From: CAZGZU01 sp964529855
Lineage (GTDB): Bacteria > Patescibacteriota > Minisyncoccia > Portnoybacterales > UBA2143
Length of the DNA stretch: 20,947 bases
Assembly: GCA_964529855.1 (NCBI GenBank)
Contig: CAZGZU010000013.1
Coordinates: 1-20,947, forward strand
Reading direction: 5' to 3'
In this document: positions 13,452 through 20,177 of the stretch, piece after piece
How positions within the stretch are numbered: position 1 is the first letter of the stretch
How the letters are laid out: every line of letters starts with the position of its first letter
The notes under the pieces: model-generated
The model's input: only the letters and a program-made list of their open reading frames with translations
Database searches by the model: none
What the model was told of the DNA's origin: nothing
Made by a program: the position numbers and the translations under genes

Positions 13452-15134
13452 TTATTTTTCTTCGTCAGAAGGTTCTTCCTTTTCCCCAGTTTCCTCTTTT
13501 TTGTCAGCCGGGCCAATCGCTTCCTCAAGGGCCTTTCTAAGTCCCTTTAAATCAACTTCTTTTCTCTGTCTCTTTTGTCGGATTGGCTGGGCTTCTTTTT
13601 GGAAGGCCTCTTCCAAAGAAATGTTCCCTTTATTTGGCTCAATTATTTTCGGCTCTCGTTGGGGAGCCGAAGATTGTCTGGGAGCAGGCGGCTTCCTTTC
13701 TAATTTGCCCTGTCTGACTTTTTCCAGACACTCCGGACAATAGACCGGTCTGACCTGGTCCGGCTTGAACTTAACCTTAATCTGTTTGCCGCATTCCGAA
13801 CAACGGGCGTCAAAAAGAGCTTGTTCTGAGTTTACTCTGGATTCTCTTTCGGCTTTCTCTGTTTCAATTACTCCGCTCCATTTGGCAATCTTGTCTTCTA
13901 TCTCCTGACGGTCAGTGGCATAACGTTCACGGGAAACCTTAATAATTTTTTCCCGATAACTCTCGGCTGATTGAGGCAAGGGCGGCAAGGTAACTGCTGA
14001 AAACGGCCTGGAAGCCACCCCGTCAATCATTAATTTCAAATAAATCTGGGTAAAGTCCAAATTGACTAAATCCTGGACACTGAATTCCGGGACAAATTCT
14101 TTTTCCAGGTATTCCGCATCCTGGGCGCCCACCCGGAAACAAACCATTGTCCCAACGTTGCCAAAAACAGCATCTCTGACCGGTTCCTCCATTTGAGCAA
14201 TATATTGATGAGCCAAGGTTAAATTAAGACGATATTTTCTGGCCTCCGACAAAATACTGGCAAAGGCCTCGGTAGCAAAGTTTTGAAATTCATCAACGTA
14301 AAGGTAAAAATCCTTTCGTTCGTCTTCGGGAATGTTTACCCGGGACATGGCGGCCAACTGCAGACGGGTAATCAGCATCGCCCCTAAAAGAGCCGAGGTA
14401 TCTTCACCAATCAATCCCTTGGAAAGATTCATAATCAGAATTCTTCCTTCATCCATTACCTCTCTGATATCAATGGCTGACCTGGTCTGACCAACGATAT
14501 TTCTAATTAAAGGATTGGTTAAAAACTGACCGACTTTATTCTGAATGGGAGCGATTGCCTCTACCTCAAAACTGCCCCGATATTTGGAAAATTCATCAAC
14601 CCAGAAACTTTTAACCACCGGGTCTTTTATTTTATCAATAACCTTCTGACGATAAGCTTTATCTGTCAGCATCCGCATAATTCCCAAAAGAGTTGAGCCG
14701 GGATATTCCAGTAAAGCCAGAATGGCATTTCTTAAGACGTATTCCAAACGCGGTCCCCAGGTCTCGGCCCAAATTTTCTTGAAAACGCCGACCAAACCGG
14801 AAGCCACCAGATGGCGATGCTCCGGGTCCACTTTTTCAATGGCATTAAAAGCAATCGGATAATCCAAGTCAGCCGGGTTAAAATAGATTACATCATTAAC
14901 CCGACTAGAGGGAACAAAATTCAGCATCTTCTGGGCAAATTCGCCATGAGGGTCAACAATAGCGATGCCCCGACCGGCCTGAATATCCTGAATAGCCATG
15001 TTTTCCAACATAGTCGTCTTGCCCATGCCGGTTTTACCAATTATGTACAAATGCTTTCGCCGGTCAGCCGCTTTAATGCCGAACTGGCGGCGCTGATTAC
15101 GAAAATTAGTTTCAGCAAATAAATTAATGTCCAT
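13452..15134 (-). CDS. VirD4/VirB4-like membrane-associated ATPase with C-terminal zinc ribbon
   Basis: A 560-residue P-loop ATPase of the HerA/FtsK/VirB4-VirD4 class. The Walker A motif IIGKTGMGKTTMLEN is at 31-45, followed by IVDPHGEFAQ (59-68) as in DUF87/VirB4-type proteins. Walker B YLYVDEFQNF (277-286) and the sensor-like LTLAHQYI (305-312) follow. Residues 445-469 hold a CxxC-x17-CxxC zinc ribbon (CSECGK and YCPECL), and the C-terminus is charged and disordered. It has no TM helix of its own. The ATG at 15134 is preferred: the longer reading from 15221 would run into the upstream gene, and the Walker region begins about 30 residues after this ATG, as expected. It sits 28 bases after a two-TM protein that probably anchors it. 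A DNA or protein translocation role is inferred from family; no other type IV secretion genes are here. Confidence 0.87.
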   Translation of the reverse strand: MDINLFAETNFRNQRRQFGIKAADRRKHLYIIGKTGMGKTTMLENMAIQDIQAGRGIAIVDPHGEFAQKMLNFVPSSRVNDVIYFNPADLDYPIAFNAIEKVDPEHRHLVASGLVGVFKKIWAETWGPRLEYVLRNAILALLEYPGSTLLGIMRMLTDKAYRQKVIDKIKDPVVKSFWVDEFSKYRGSFEVEAIAPIQNKVGQFLTNPLIRNIVGQTRSAIDIREVMDEGRILIMNLSKGLIGEDTSALLGAMLITRLQLAAMSRVNIPEDERKDFYLYVDEFQNFATEAFASILSEARKYRLNLTLAHQYIAQMEEPVRDAVFGNVGTMVCFRVGAQDAEYLEKEFVPEFSVQDLVNLDFTQIYLKLMIDGVASRPFSAVTLPPLPQSAESYREKIIKVSRERYATDRQEIEDKIAKWSGVIETEKAERESRVNSEQALFDARCSECGKQIKVKFKPDQVRPVYCPECLEKVRQGKLERKPPAPRQSSAPQREPKIIEPNKGNISLEEAFQKEAQPIRQKRQRKEVDLKGLRKALEEAIGPADKKEETGEKEEPSDEEK

Positions 15135-15140
15135 ATTTAT

Positions 15141-15155
15141 CAAGGCAAGGCCTTG
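15141..15155. repeat. Short hairpin before the ATPase start
   Basis: CAAGGC (15141-15146), AAG, GCCTTG (15150-15155), a perfect 6-bp stem ending 6 bases before the ATG at 15134. No Shine-Dalgarno site is visible there, so this hairpin occupies the expected ribosome binding region and might limit ATPase translation relative to the upstream gene. Confidence 0.4.
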
Positions 15156-15162
15156 GATTAAA

Positions 15163-16536
15163 TTAACCGGCCGGTAATTCAGCAGGCGGCTCGGCTCTTC
15201 TGGCTTCCACTTTGGGAACAAAAGGCGCTTTTACCGTGCTAATCGGGAAATGATAAACAGTGGCTAATTCTTCTATGTTAAAGACAAAAGGCTTGCTTCT
15301 GGAGAAAAACCAGTTAATGACAGGCAACCGTTCAAAGAAAAGTGGTTTAAGATAAGAAATTGCCTTTGACTGCTGAGTAAAATTCCTTTTTTTGTAATCA
15401 GCCAAAACCCTTTTCCTACGATAGGCCTCTCTTGTTTTTTTTGCCTGATAACGATAATCAATGTCAGGCCCTACTTTGCCATTGGGCTTAAAGCCATTGA
15501 GATGCTGTGTATTGAATTGTTTGTAAGCGCCAACAATGGCCGCTATATTAGGCCTTTTAAAAACATCTGTCCGGGCTAAATAAATAAATCTGATAATTGT
15601 CTCAAAACCCAGCTTGGAAATGTTTTGTTCAATAGCGTGAATTGTTTCTTGTTCGGCCTTGGTTGACTTCCATAAAAACGGCGTTTCCGCTTCCTTGGCG
15701 CCTTCCCCGCCACCTCCCCATGCCTCGCCAACAAGTACTTGACGAGCCACTTCCTTGCCGGCTTCTTTCCAGGCAACCGCTTCTTTGACAACTTCACCCC
15801 GCTTAGGGGTAACGACTCGGCCAACCATTTTATCTCTTAATTTCTCGCCTTCTTTTTTCCAGTTATCATTTACCGGGCGAACCAGGGTCTGAATCCAAAT
15901 CTGTTCGCCTGAGCCCAGCTTGGACATTGTTTCCAATAAGGAAGCTATCGGGTCAATTCGCTGTTCCTCCAAAGCAATGTCTCTTTCAAATTCAGGATAA
16001 GTTCGGATGGGATAAGCGTCATCTTTTACCAAAACCAATTCCGTACCCCAGACATCATAACCCTCAGTAGGAACCTCTGAACTGACCGCGTGGACATAAT
16101 CAGCCACCTGGGTAATTTCCGCTTCGGGATACTGGGCATAAATATTGGCCTCAACCAAATCCCGGAACATGGAAACGGTTCGGATAAAAAAATGAATTTC
16201 TCCTTCCAAACTGACCGTTTCCAAACTAAACCACCTCTGAGTATTGCCACGAATATTTCTGTCCCGCCAATTAGGATTTGATTGAGTGCCATGCAAAGCA
16301 GCGAAAAACTGCTCCATGGCTCGCGGCGTCTTCTTGATTTCCTGGGGCGGTTTAATCTCCAGCAAAAGCCAGTCCATTTCCTGAATGAATTGATTGCGTT
16401 TATGCTTCAACCATAAATCCCTGGCCAGAACAAAGAGAAGCCAGGGAATAAAAATCCACCAGAGAGATAATAAAAACCCTCCGACAAAGAAAAGATAATT
16501 AAAGAAAATCAGAATAAGTTCCAAAGGATTGGACAT
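15163..16536 (-). CDS. Two-TM membrane protein, partner of the VirD4-like ATPase
   Basis: 457 residues from the ATG at 16536; an in-frame TTG at 16548 would add four and has no supporting signal. Two hydrophobic helices lie at about 4-22 (PLELILIFFNYLFFVGGFL) and 23-40 (LSLWWIFIPWLLFVLARD), then a large cytoplasmic domain. Recognisable stretches include FSLETVSLEGEIHFFIRT, FRDLVEANIYAQYPEAEITQ and IWIQTLVRPVNDNW. These resemble the region that precedes the ATPase domain in some archaeal and Patescibacterial VirB4/VirD4-like proteins, from memory. A Gly/Glu-rich loop (GGGGEGAKEAE, about 272-282) splits it, and the tail is Pro/Ala-rich. It is 28 bases upstream of the ATPase. I infer a membrane platform that recruits the ATPase. 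No enzymatic motif was seen. Confidence 0.78.
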   Translation of the reverse strand: MSNPLELILIFFNYLFFVGGFLLSLWWIFIPWLLFVLARDLWLKHKRNQFIQEMDWLLLEIKPPQEIKKTPRAMEQFFAALHGTQSNPNWRDRNIRGNTQRWFSLETVSLEGEIHFFIRTVSMFRDLVEANIYAQYPEAEITQVADYVHAVSSEVPTEGYDVWGTELVLVKDDAYPIRTYPEFERDIALEEQRIDPIASLLETMSKLGSGEQIWIQTLVRPVNDNWKKEGEKLRDKMVGRVVTPKRGEVVKEAVAWKEAGKEVARQVLVGEAWGGGGEGAKEAETPFLWKSTKAEQETIHAIEQNISKLGFETIIRFIYLARTDVFKRPNIAAIVGAYKQFNTQHLNGFKPNGKVGPDIDYRYQAKKTREAYRRKRVLADYKKRNFTQQSKAISYLKPLFFERLPVINWFFSRSKPFVFNIEELATVYHFPISTVKAPFVPKVEARRAEPPAELPAG

Positions 16537-16552
16537 AGCGGTTTTCAAGTTG

Positions 16553-16590
16553 TAAGGCCGGGCCTCAAAACATACGGCCTAATTAAGGTT
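16553..16590. repeat. Intergenic repeat, copy B (upstream of the two-TM protein gene)
   Basis: 38 bases from TAAGGCCGGGCCTCAAAAC to AATTAAGGTT matching 13096-13134 with one substitution (A to G at 16577) and one missing A. Only the left arm and centre of copy A are shared; the right arm is replaced by a different hairpin (16584-16649). Both copies lie in the same orientation just upstream of a minus-strand start codon. Confidence 0.75.
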
Positions 16591-16649
16591 CGGTCTCTCG
16601 AATACGACCTTGCCTTCGGCAAGATCGTAGTCCTCGAGGCCAAACCTTA
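16584..16649. repeat. Long nested hairpin next to repeat copy B
   Basis: The outer arms TAAGGTT (16584-16590) and AACCTTA (16643-16649) pair perfectly. The next arms are GGTCTCTCGA and TCGAGGCC, then TACGA (16603-16607) with TCGTA (16625-16629), then the apical stem CTTGCC-TTC-GGCAAG (16609-16623). Small bulges separate the blocks. The whole 66-base segment folds on itself. It fills the gap between the sigma-like gene and the two-TM protein gene. No T run follows on either strand, so it is more likely a repeat or mRNA stabiliser than a terminator. Confidence 0.65.
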
Positions 16650-16676
16650 TGTAGATTTTCAGGCTGACCTTGATTC

Positions 16677-17276
16677 CTACTTAGCTAAAGAATACTTCCC
16701 GTTACCTTCTCTGGCAAAATACTTCCTATTTTGAAGATTAATCAGCACGGTATTGGATTTAACCAAACGCGCTTCTAAAACTTTATCTAAAATTTGCTCT
16801 TTAGTTAAAGAACCGTTATCTTTGAGTGTTTGAACAATAATATCTTTGACCGTCCCCGGTTGATAGCCCCATTCTTTCAAAGCATAAGTTCCCCGGCCGA
16901 CCAAGATAAAACGATTGTCTTTAATCAATTCGTTATGAACTGTCTGGGCCTGGGCTAAATTAGCGCCCAAATTGGCCTGATTAATTAATTCAGTCACCTC
17001 TCTGAAATGCAAAGGTCTGTTCTGCTCTTTGAAAATAATATAGGCCTTATCCTTGGCTCCCCGCGGATTAATGGCCGGCCATTTGGCCAAGCCAAATTGA
17101 CCAAACCCGTTCTGTCCGATTTGCTTGGTCGCATCAAGATAAGAAAGTAAAACTCTTTTAGGCAGCCCGTTGGCCACCTCTTTAGTTGAAGTTAAAATAT
17201 AATCCAGGGAAACCGGTTCTTGATTGCCCTCTAATTTCTTAATCAATAAAGCATTGAGTTTCTCTAAACGATTCAA
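16677..17276 (-). CDS. HARE-HTH-type C-terminal part of a frameshifted sigma-like regulator
   Basis: 199 residues if counted from the TTG at 17276, but the frame is open to about 17390 and reads RSLFILSLGQPYQRFVESDK, then FHPLWANSINALNRLEKL before that codon. This is a continuous protein lead-in, so the TTG is not a real start. The C-terminal half has two winged-helix-like units: AYIIFKEQNRPLHFREVTEL, then LIKDNRFILVGRGTYALKEWG, the pattern of HARE-HTH domains (also in the RNA polymerase delta subunit); and IIVQTLKDNGSLTKEQILDK, then NRKYFAREGNGKYSLAK. Together with the sigma region 4 segment in the preceding fragment it makes a protein of about 345 residues, an architecture I recall as common in Patescibacteria. 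No promoter or Shine-Dalgarno site supports independent expression. Confidence 0.75.
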   Translation of the reverse strand: MNRLEKLNALLIKKLEGNQEPVSLDYILTSTKEVANGLPKRVLLSYLDATKQIGQNGFGQFGLAKWPAINPRGAKDKAYIIFKEQNRPLHFREVTELINQANLGANLAQAQTVHNELIKDNRFILVGRGTYALKEWGYQPGTVKDIIVQTLKDNGSLTKEQILDKVLEARLVKSNTVLINLQNRKYFAREGNGKYSLAK

Positions 17277-17344
17277 AGCATTAATGGAATTAGCCCAAAG
17301 AGGATGAAATTTGTCTGACTCGACAAAACGTTGATAGGGCTGAC

Positions 17345-17716
17345 CTAAACTAAGAATAAAAAGAGAGCGCCCCGGGCCGGATGCGGCTGGTCAATGCCGG
17401 TCAAAGAAGAAAGCATTCTCTCTTCCCGGGCCAGCTGACCTTCTTGATTTAAAAAATTATCAATTGTCTGAAAAGCCGGCTTTAAAAGACCGACTAAACT
17501 TGAAGCTGCCAAATCAGAAAAAGCGGCTTCCTCCACCTGGCGAACCCGCTCCCTGGTAATACCGTATTGTTGACCGATTGCTTCAAGAGTCCGTCGCTGA
17601 CCGTCCTTCAAGCCGAAACGAAGAGAAACAATATCTCTTGTCCGCTGATTAGGAATATTCTTGAGCGCCTCATCAGCCAATTGTTCATATTTTGATAAAG
17701 GCAGTGCTTTATTCAT
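17345..17716 (-). CDS. Sigma-70 region 4-like N-terminal part of a frameshifted regulator
   Basis: 123 residues from the ATG at 17716. LADEALKNIPNQRTRDIVSL, then RFGLKDGQRRTLEAIGQQYG and ITRERVRQVEEAAFSDL make a textbook sigma region 4 helix-turn-helix that binds -35 elements. No region 2 is present, so it is not a complete sigma factor. The reading ends in PHPARGALFLFLV and a stop, while the -1 frame continues the protein into the HARE-HTH fragment. The break lies in or just before the G/C run at 17367-17380. A GTG at 17734 would add six residues but overlaps the -10 box, so the ATG is chosen. It is 40 bases after secF. It may be a transcription regulator acting on core polymerase; whether the gene is intact depends on the frameshift being real. 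Confidence 0.78.
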   Translation of the reverse strand: MNKALPLSKYEQLADEALKNIPNQRTRDIVSLRFGLKDGQRRTLEAIGQQYGITRERVRQVEEAAFSDLAASSLVGLLKPAFQTIDNFLNQEGQLAREERMLSSLTGIDQPHPARGALFLFLV

Positions 17717-17724
17717 ATAGGACA

Positions 17725-17753
17725 AGTTTAACACATCATTTAATAAGCGTCAA
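17725..17753 (-). promoter_or_regulatory. Promoter of the sigma-like gene, predicted leaderless
   Basis: On the minus strand TTGACG (17748-17753), 17-base spacer, TAAACT (17725-17730, 4 of 6). The ATG at 17716 is 8 bases beyond the -10 box, so the predicted leader is about 2 bases. It lies entirely within the secF-to-gene gap. This is the weakest -10 box of the set, together with that of secD. Confidence 0.5.
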
Positions 17754-17756
17754 CCC

Positions 17757-18656
17757 TTATTCGTATTTTCTCCTCTGCCAAACCACCACCAAAGGACTGG
17801 TAACGAAAATGGAAGAGTAAGTGCCGATAACTATGCCGGCGATTAGAGCTAATGAAAAATACTTAATTGTTTGACCGCCTAAGAAAAATATGGCCAACAA
17901 GACAAAAAGAGTGGTTAAGGCCGTATTTAAACAACGTGTCAGACTCTGGTTAATACTTTGATTAATGACCTGCCCGAAATCAGTCCAGTTGGTTCTTAAA
18001 AGATTCTCGCGGGCCCGGTCAAAAATAACAATGCTATTATTAACCGAATAGCCTAAAATTGTCAAGAAAGCAGCCAGCAAAGGCAGACCTATTTCTACTT
18101 CTTTAAAGTGGCCGAGACAGGCAAAAAGACCCAGGGTAATAAAAATATCGTGAAACAAAGCAATAATAGCCACCAAGCCATACTGCCAGGAAGCGACCGG
18201 CCGGGAAACCTTGCGAAAAGTCCAGGCAATATAGAAAACAATGAACAAAAGAGCCAGGCCAATCGCCCATAAGGCCTTCTTTTTTAATTCCTGACCGATC
18301 AAAGGACCGATTGATTCAAATCTTTTTTCATTTGGCTGACCTAAACTATCAAGAATTTCCTGGTGAGTAGTCTCATCAATATCTTTTAATTTCATAATCA
18401 ATCCCTCCTGGCCGGTTGGCTGAAGATTAATCTGGCCCAAATCCAAATTCGCCTCTTCCGACAAGGCAGCCAGCTTTTCCTGAATCTCCTGATTGCTCGG
18501 TCGTTCTTCCAGAAATTCCACCTCTATTAAAGTACCGCCCGTAAAATCAATGCTTAATTTAAGTCCCCAAAAAATCAAACAAAAAGCGCTGGCTATGATT
18601 AAAGCGGCCGAGAGAACAAAATATATTCTGCGATGAGAAACAATATTTATAGCCAT
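17757..18656 (-). CDS. secF: Protein translocase subunit SecF
   Basis: Inner-membrane RND-type subunit that works with SecD to drive late steps of Sec export using the proton motive force. At 299 residues it is of normal length. TM1 lies at about 11-33 (YFVLSAALIIASAFCLIFWGL), followed by the D1-type motif LSIDFTGGTLIEVEF. The periplasmic domain spans about 45-125, and the TM bundle includes LGYSVNNSIVIFDRARENLL, the family signature in TM4. The C-terminus ends in basic residues (WQRRKYE). The start overlaps the end of secD by 10 bases, so the pair is translationally coupled, as usual. Downstream, 40 bases separate it from the sigma-like gene. Confidence 0.97.
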   Translation of the reverse strand: MAINIVSHRRIYFVLSAALIIASAFCLIFWGLKLSIDFTGGTLIEVEFLEERPSNQEIQEKLAALSEEANLDLGQINLQPTGQEGLIMKLKDIDETTHQEILDSLGQPNEKRFESIGPLIGQELKKKALWAIGLALLFIVFYIAWTFRKVSRPVASWQYGLVAIIALFHDIFITLGLFACLGHFKEVEIGLPLLAAFLTILGYSVNNSIVIFDRARENLLRTNWTDFGQVINQSINQSLTRCLNTALTTLFVLLAIFFLGGQTIKYFSLALIAGIVIGTYSSIFVTSPLVVVWQRRKYE

Positions 18657-20089
18657 ATCTTTTTCCGCTCCTCTAATTTACCACCGACAAACCATTTCAA
18701 AAAATTCCTGGTAACGAAAATTGCGCTGAACATACTTACTAAAACACCAATCCCCAAAGTTAAGGCAAAACCCTTAACCAAGCCGGTGGCCAGAATAAAT
18801 AAAATTAAACAGGTAATTATTGTTGAGATATTACCGTCGCGAATAGCCGGCCAGGCCCGACGAAAACCTTCCTCAATGCTGCCCCCTAAACTTTTGCCGG
18901 CTTTAAGTTCCTCTCTCAATCGTTCAAAAATAAGGATGTTGGCATCTACGGCCATGCCAATGGACAAAATAAATCCGGCAATACCGGCCAAAGTCAAAGT
19001 AACCGGGATTAATTTAAAAATAGCCAGAACCAGAGCAACGTAAATTAACAAAGCCAGGCTGGCTATTAAACCGGGCAAACGATAATAGAAAATTATGAAT
19101 AATAAAACAATCAAAAATCCCCACATGCCGGCCTGTAAGGATTTGTCCAGGGAAACTTTGCCCAAACTGGCACCGATTGTCTGCTGATTAATCAGATTAA
19201 TAGGCACAGGCAAAGCGCCTGCATTAAGACGCTGGACCAGTTCCTTGGCCTGCTCTAAAGTAAAATCGCCGGTGATTTGCGCTTTACCGCCGGAAATGGT
19301 TTCCTGAACCATTGGCGCGCTAATGGGCGTTCCGTCCAGATAAATAGCCAATTGCTTACCCACGTTCTTGCTGGTTAATTCCTCAAAAAGCTTACTACCT
19401 TCGTCATTAAACTCCAGACCGACATACGCCTGATAGGCCTGCTGACCAAACTGCAGCTGGGCCCCCTTAAGATACTGACCGGTTAACCTGGTTGGTGAAA
19501 AATAAGCGTCTTCGGCTAATAAGCTTTGTTCCTCTTCGGTTATCTCCAATCCCTGCTCCACTTTGGCCATGATTTCTTCCTGGCTAGCCAAAATACTCTC
19601 CCTTTCTTCTGAACTTCTCTCCTCGCGAAAATCCAACGAGGGCGTCTGGCCAATCATGGCAATGGCCTGATGAACATCTTTAACGCCAGCCAACTCAACA
19701 ATCAAACGATAATGCGAACCAACCTTATTAATCTGAACAACCGGTTCAGCCACCCCGAAAAGATTGACCCGTCTTTCAATAACATCGCGTACCCCCTGCA
19801 TGGAGTCCATGTAATCCTTGCTGGCCACGTTGGAAAGTTCTGCCTCATAAACCAAATGAGTTCCGCCTTGTAAATCAAGACCCAGTTTAAAAGGCAGATT
19901 AAAAAAACGAGGCAATACATCCACGTCTATCCATTGATTTAAAGAATCAGCGCTCTTATTCCAAAGATTAGGATAATCCAAAAAAGCGGCTAATAAGCCG
20001 ACTAAAAGAATAACAAAAATAGTCCAGCGGACTTTTTTATTTTTCTTCCCTTTGATTGATTCGTTTGCTTTTCTGCTAAAAATCCCCAT
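18647..20089 (-). CDS. secD: Protein translocase subunit SecD
   Basis: Partner of SecF in the SecDF export-enhancing complex. From the ATG at 20089 it has 480 residues. TM1 is at about 21-37, then the D1 motif LGLDLQGGTHLVYEAEL (69-85), a periplasmic P1 region with ERRVNLFGVAEPVVQ, and YLDGTPISAPMVQETISGG. The TM bundle contains the signature GMAVDANILIFERLREELKAG and EGFRRAWPAIRDGNISTIIT. An upstream in-frame extension to 20206 would read through the purD terminator and has no family similarity, so the ATG at 20089 is chosen. It agrees with a promoter whose expected +1 is the base just before this ATG. It overlaps secF by 10 bases. Confidence 0.97.
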   Translation of the reverse strand: MGIFSRKANESIKGKKNKKVRWTIFVILLVGLLAAFLDYPNLWNKSADSLNQWIDVDVLPRFFNLPFKLGLDLQGGTHLVYEAELSNVASKDYMDSMQGVRDVIERRVNLFGVAEPVVQINKVGSHYRLIVELAGVKDVHQAIAMIGQTPSLDFREERSSEERESILASQEEIMAKVEQGLEITEEEQSLLAEDAYFSPTRLTGQYLKGAQLQFGQQAYQAYVGLEFNDEGSKLFEELTSKNVGKQLAIYLDGTPISAPMVQETISGGKAQITGDFTLEQAKELVQRLNAGALPVPINLINQQTIGASLGKVSLDKSLQAGMWGFLIVLLFIIFYYRLPGLIASLALLIYVALVLAIFKLIPVTLTLAGIAGFILSIGMAVDANILIFERLREELKAGKSLGGSIEEGFRRAWPAIRDGNISTIITCLILFILATGLVKGFALTLGIGVLVSMFSAIFVTRNFLKWFVGGKLEERKKIWL

Positions 20090-20096
20090 TAAATTT

Positions 20097-20125
20097 AATT
20101 TACTCTGTTTTTGTTTTTTTGGCAA
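20097..20125 (-). promoter_or_regulatory. Promoter of secDF, predicted leaderless
   Basis: On the minus strand TTGCCA (20120-20125), 17-base A-rich spacer, TAAATT (20097-20102). Exactly seven bases after the -10 box comes the ATG at 20089, putting the +1 one base before it, the same geometry as at the FtsA-like gene. There is no Shine-Dalgarno sequence. The -35 box starts 2 bases after the purD terminator stem, so the two signals are back to back. Confidence 0.6.
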
Positions 20126-20157
20126 GAAAAAGGCAGGAGATTCTTCTCCTGCCTTTT
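20123..20157 (-). terminator. Intrinsic terminator of purD
   Basis: On the minus strand AAAAGGCAGGAGA, loop AGAA, TCTCCTGCCTTTT forms a perfect 13-bp stem (20128-20140 with 20145-20157), the last four pairs feeding into a T run (TTTTTC). It lies 20 bases after the purD stop. It is the strongest terminator in the window and insulates secDF from purD transcription. Confidence 0.92.
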
Positions 20158-20177
20158 GGAATTCTTCTTTTGGAATT

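Noticed and set aside
15135..15221. Longer start for the VirD4-like ATPase
   Set aside because: It overlaps the end of the upstream gene by about 60 bases, and the ATG at 15134 fits the domain boundary.
17345..17393. Programmed -1 ribosomal frameshift in the sigma-like gene
   Set aside because: The shift direction fits, but no X-XXY-YYZ slippery heptamer is in phase at the G/C run and no clear downstream stimulator was identified. An indel error or real mutation is simpler.
18633..19043. 136-residue plus-strand open frame opposite secD
   Set aside because: It is the complement of conserved SecD membrane segments and has no independent support.
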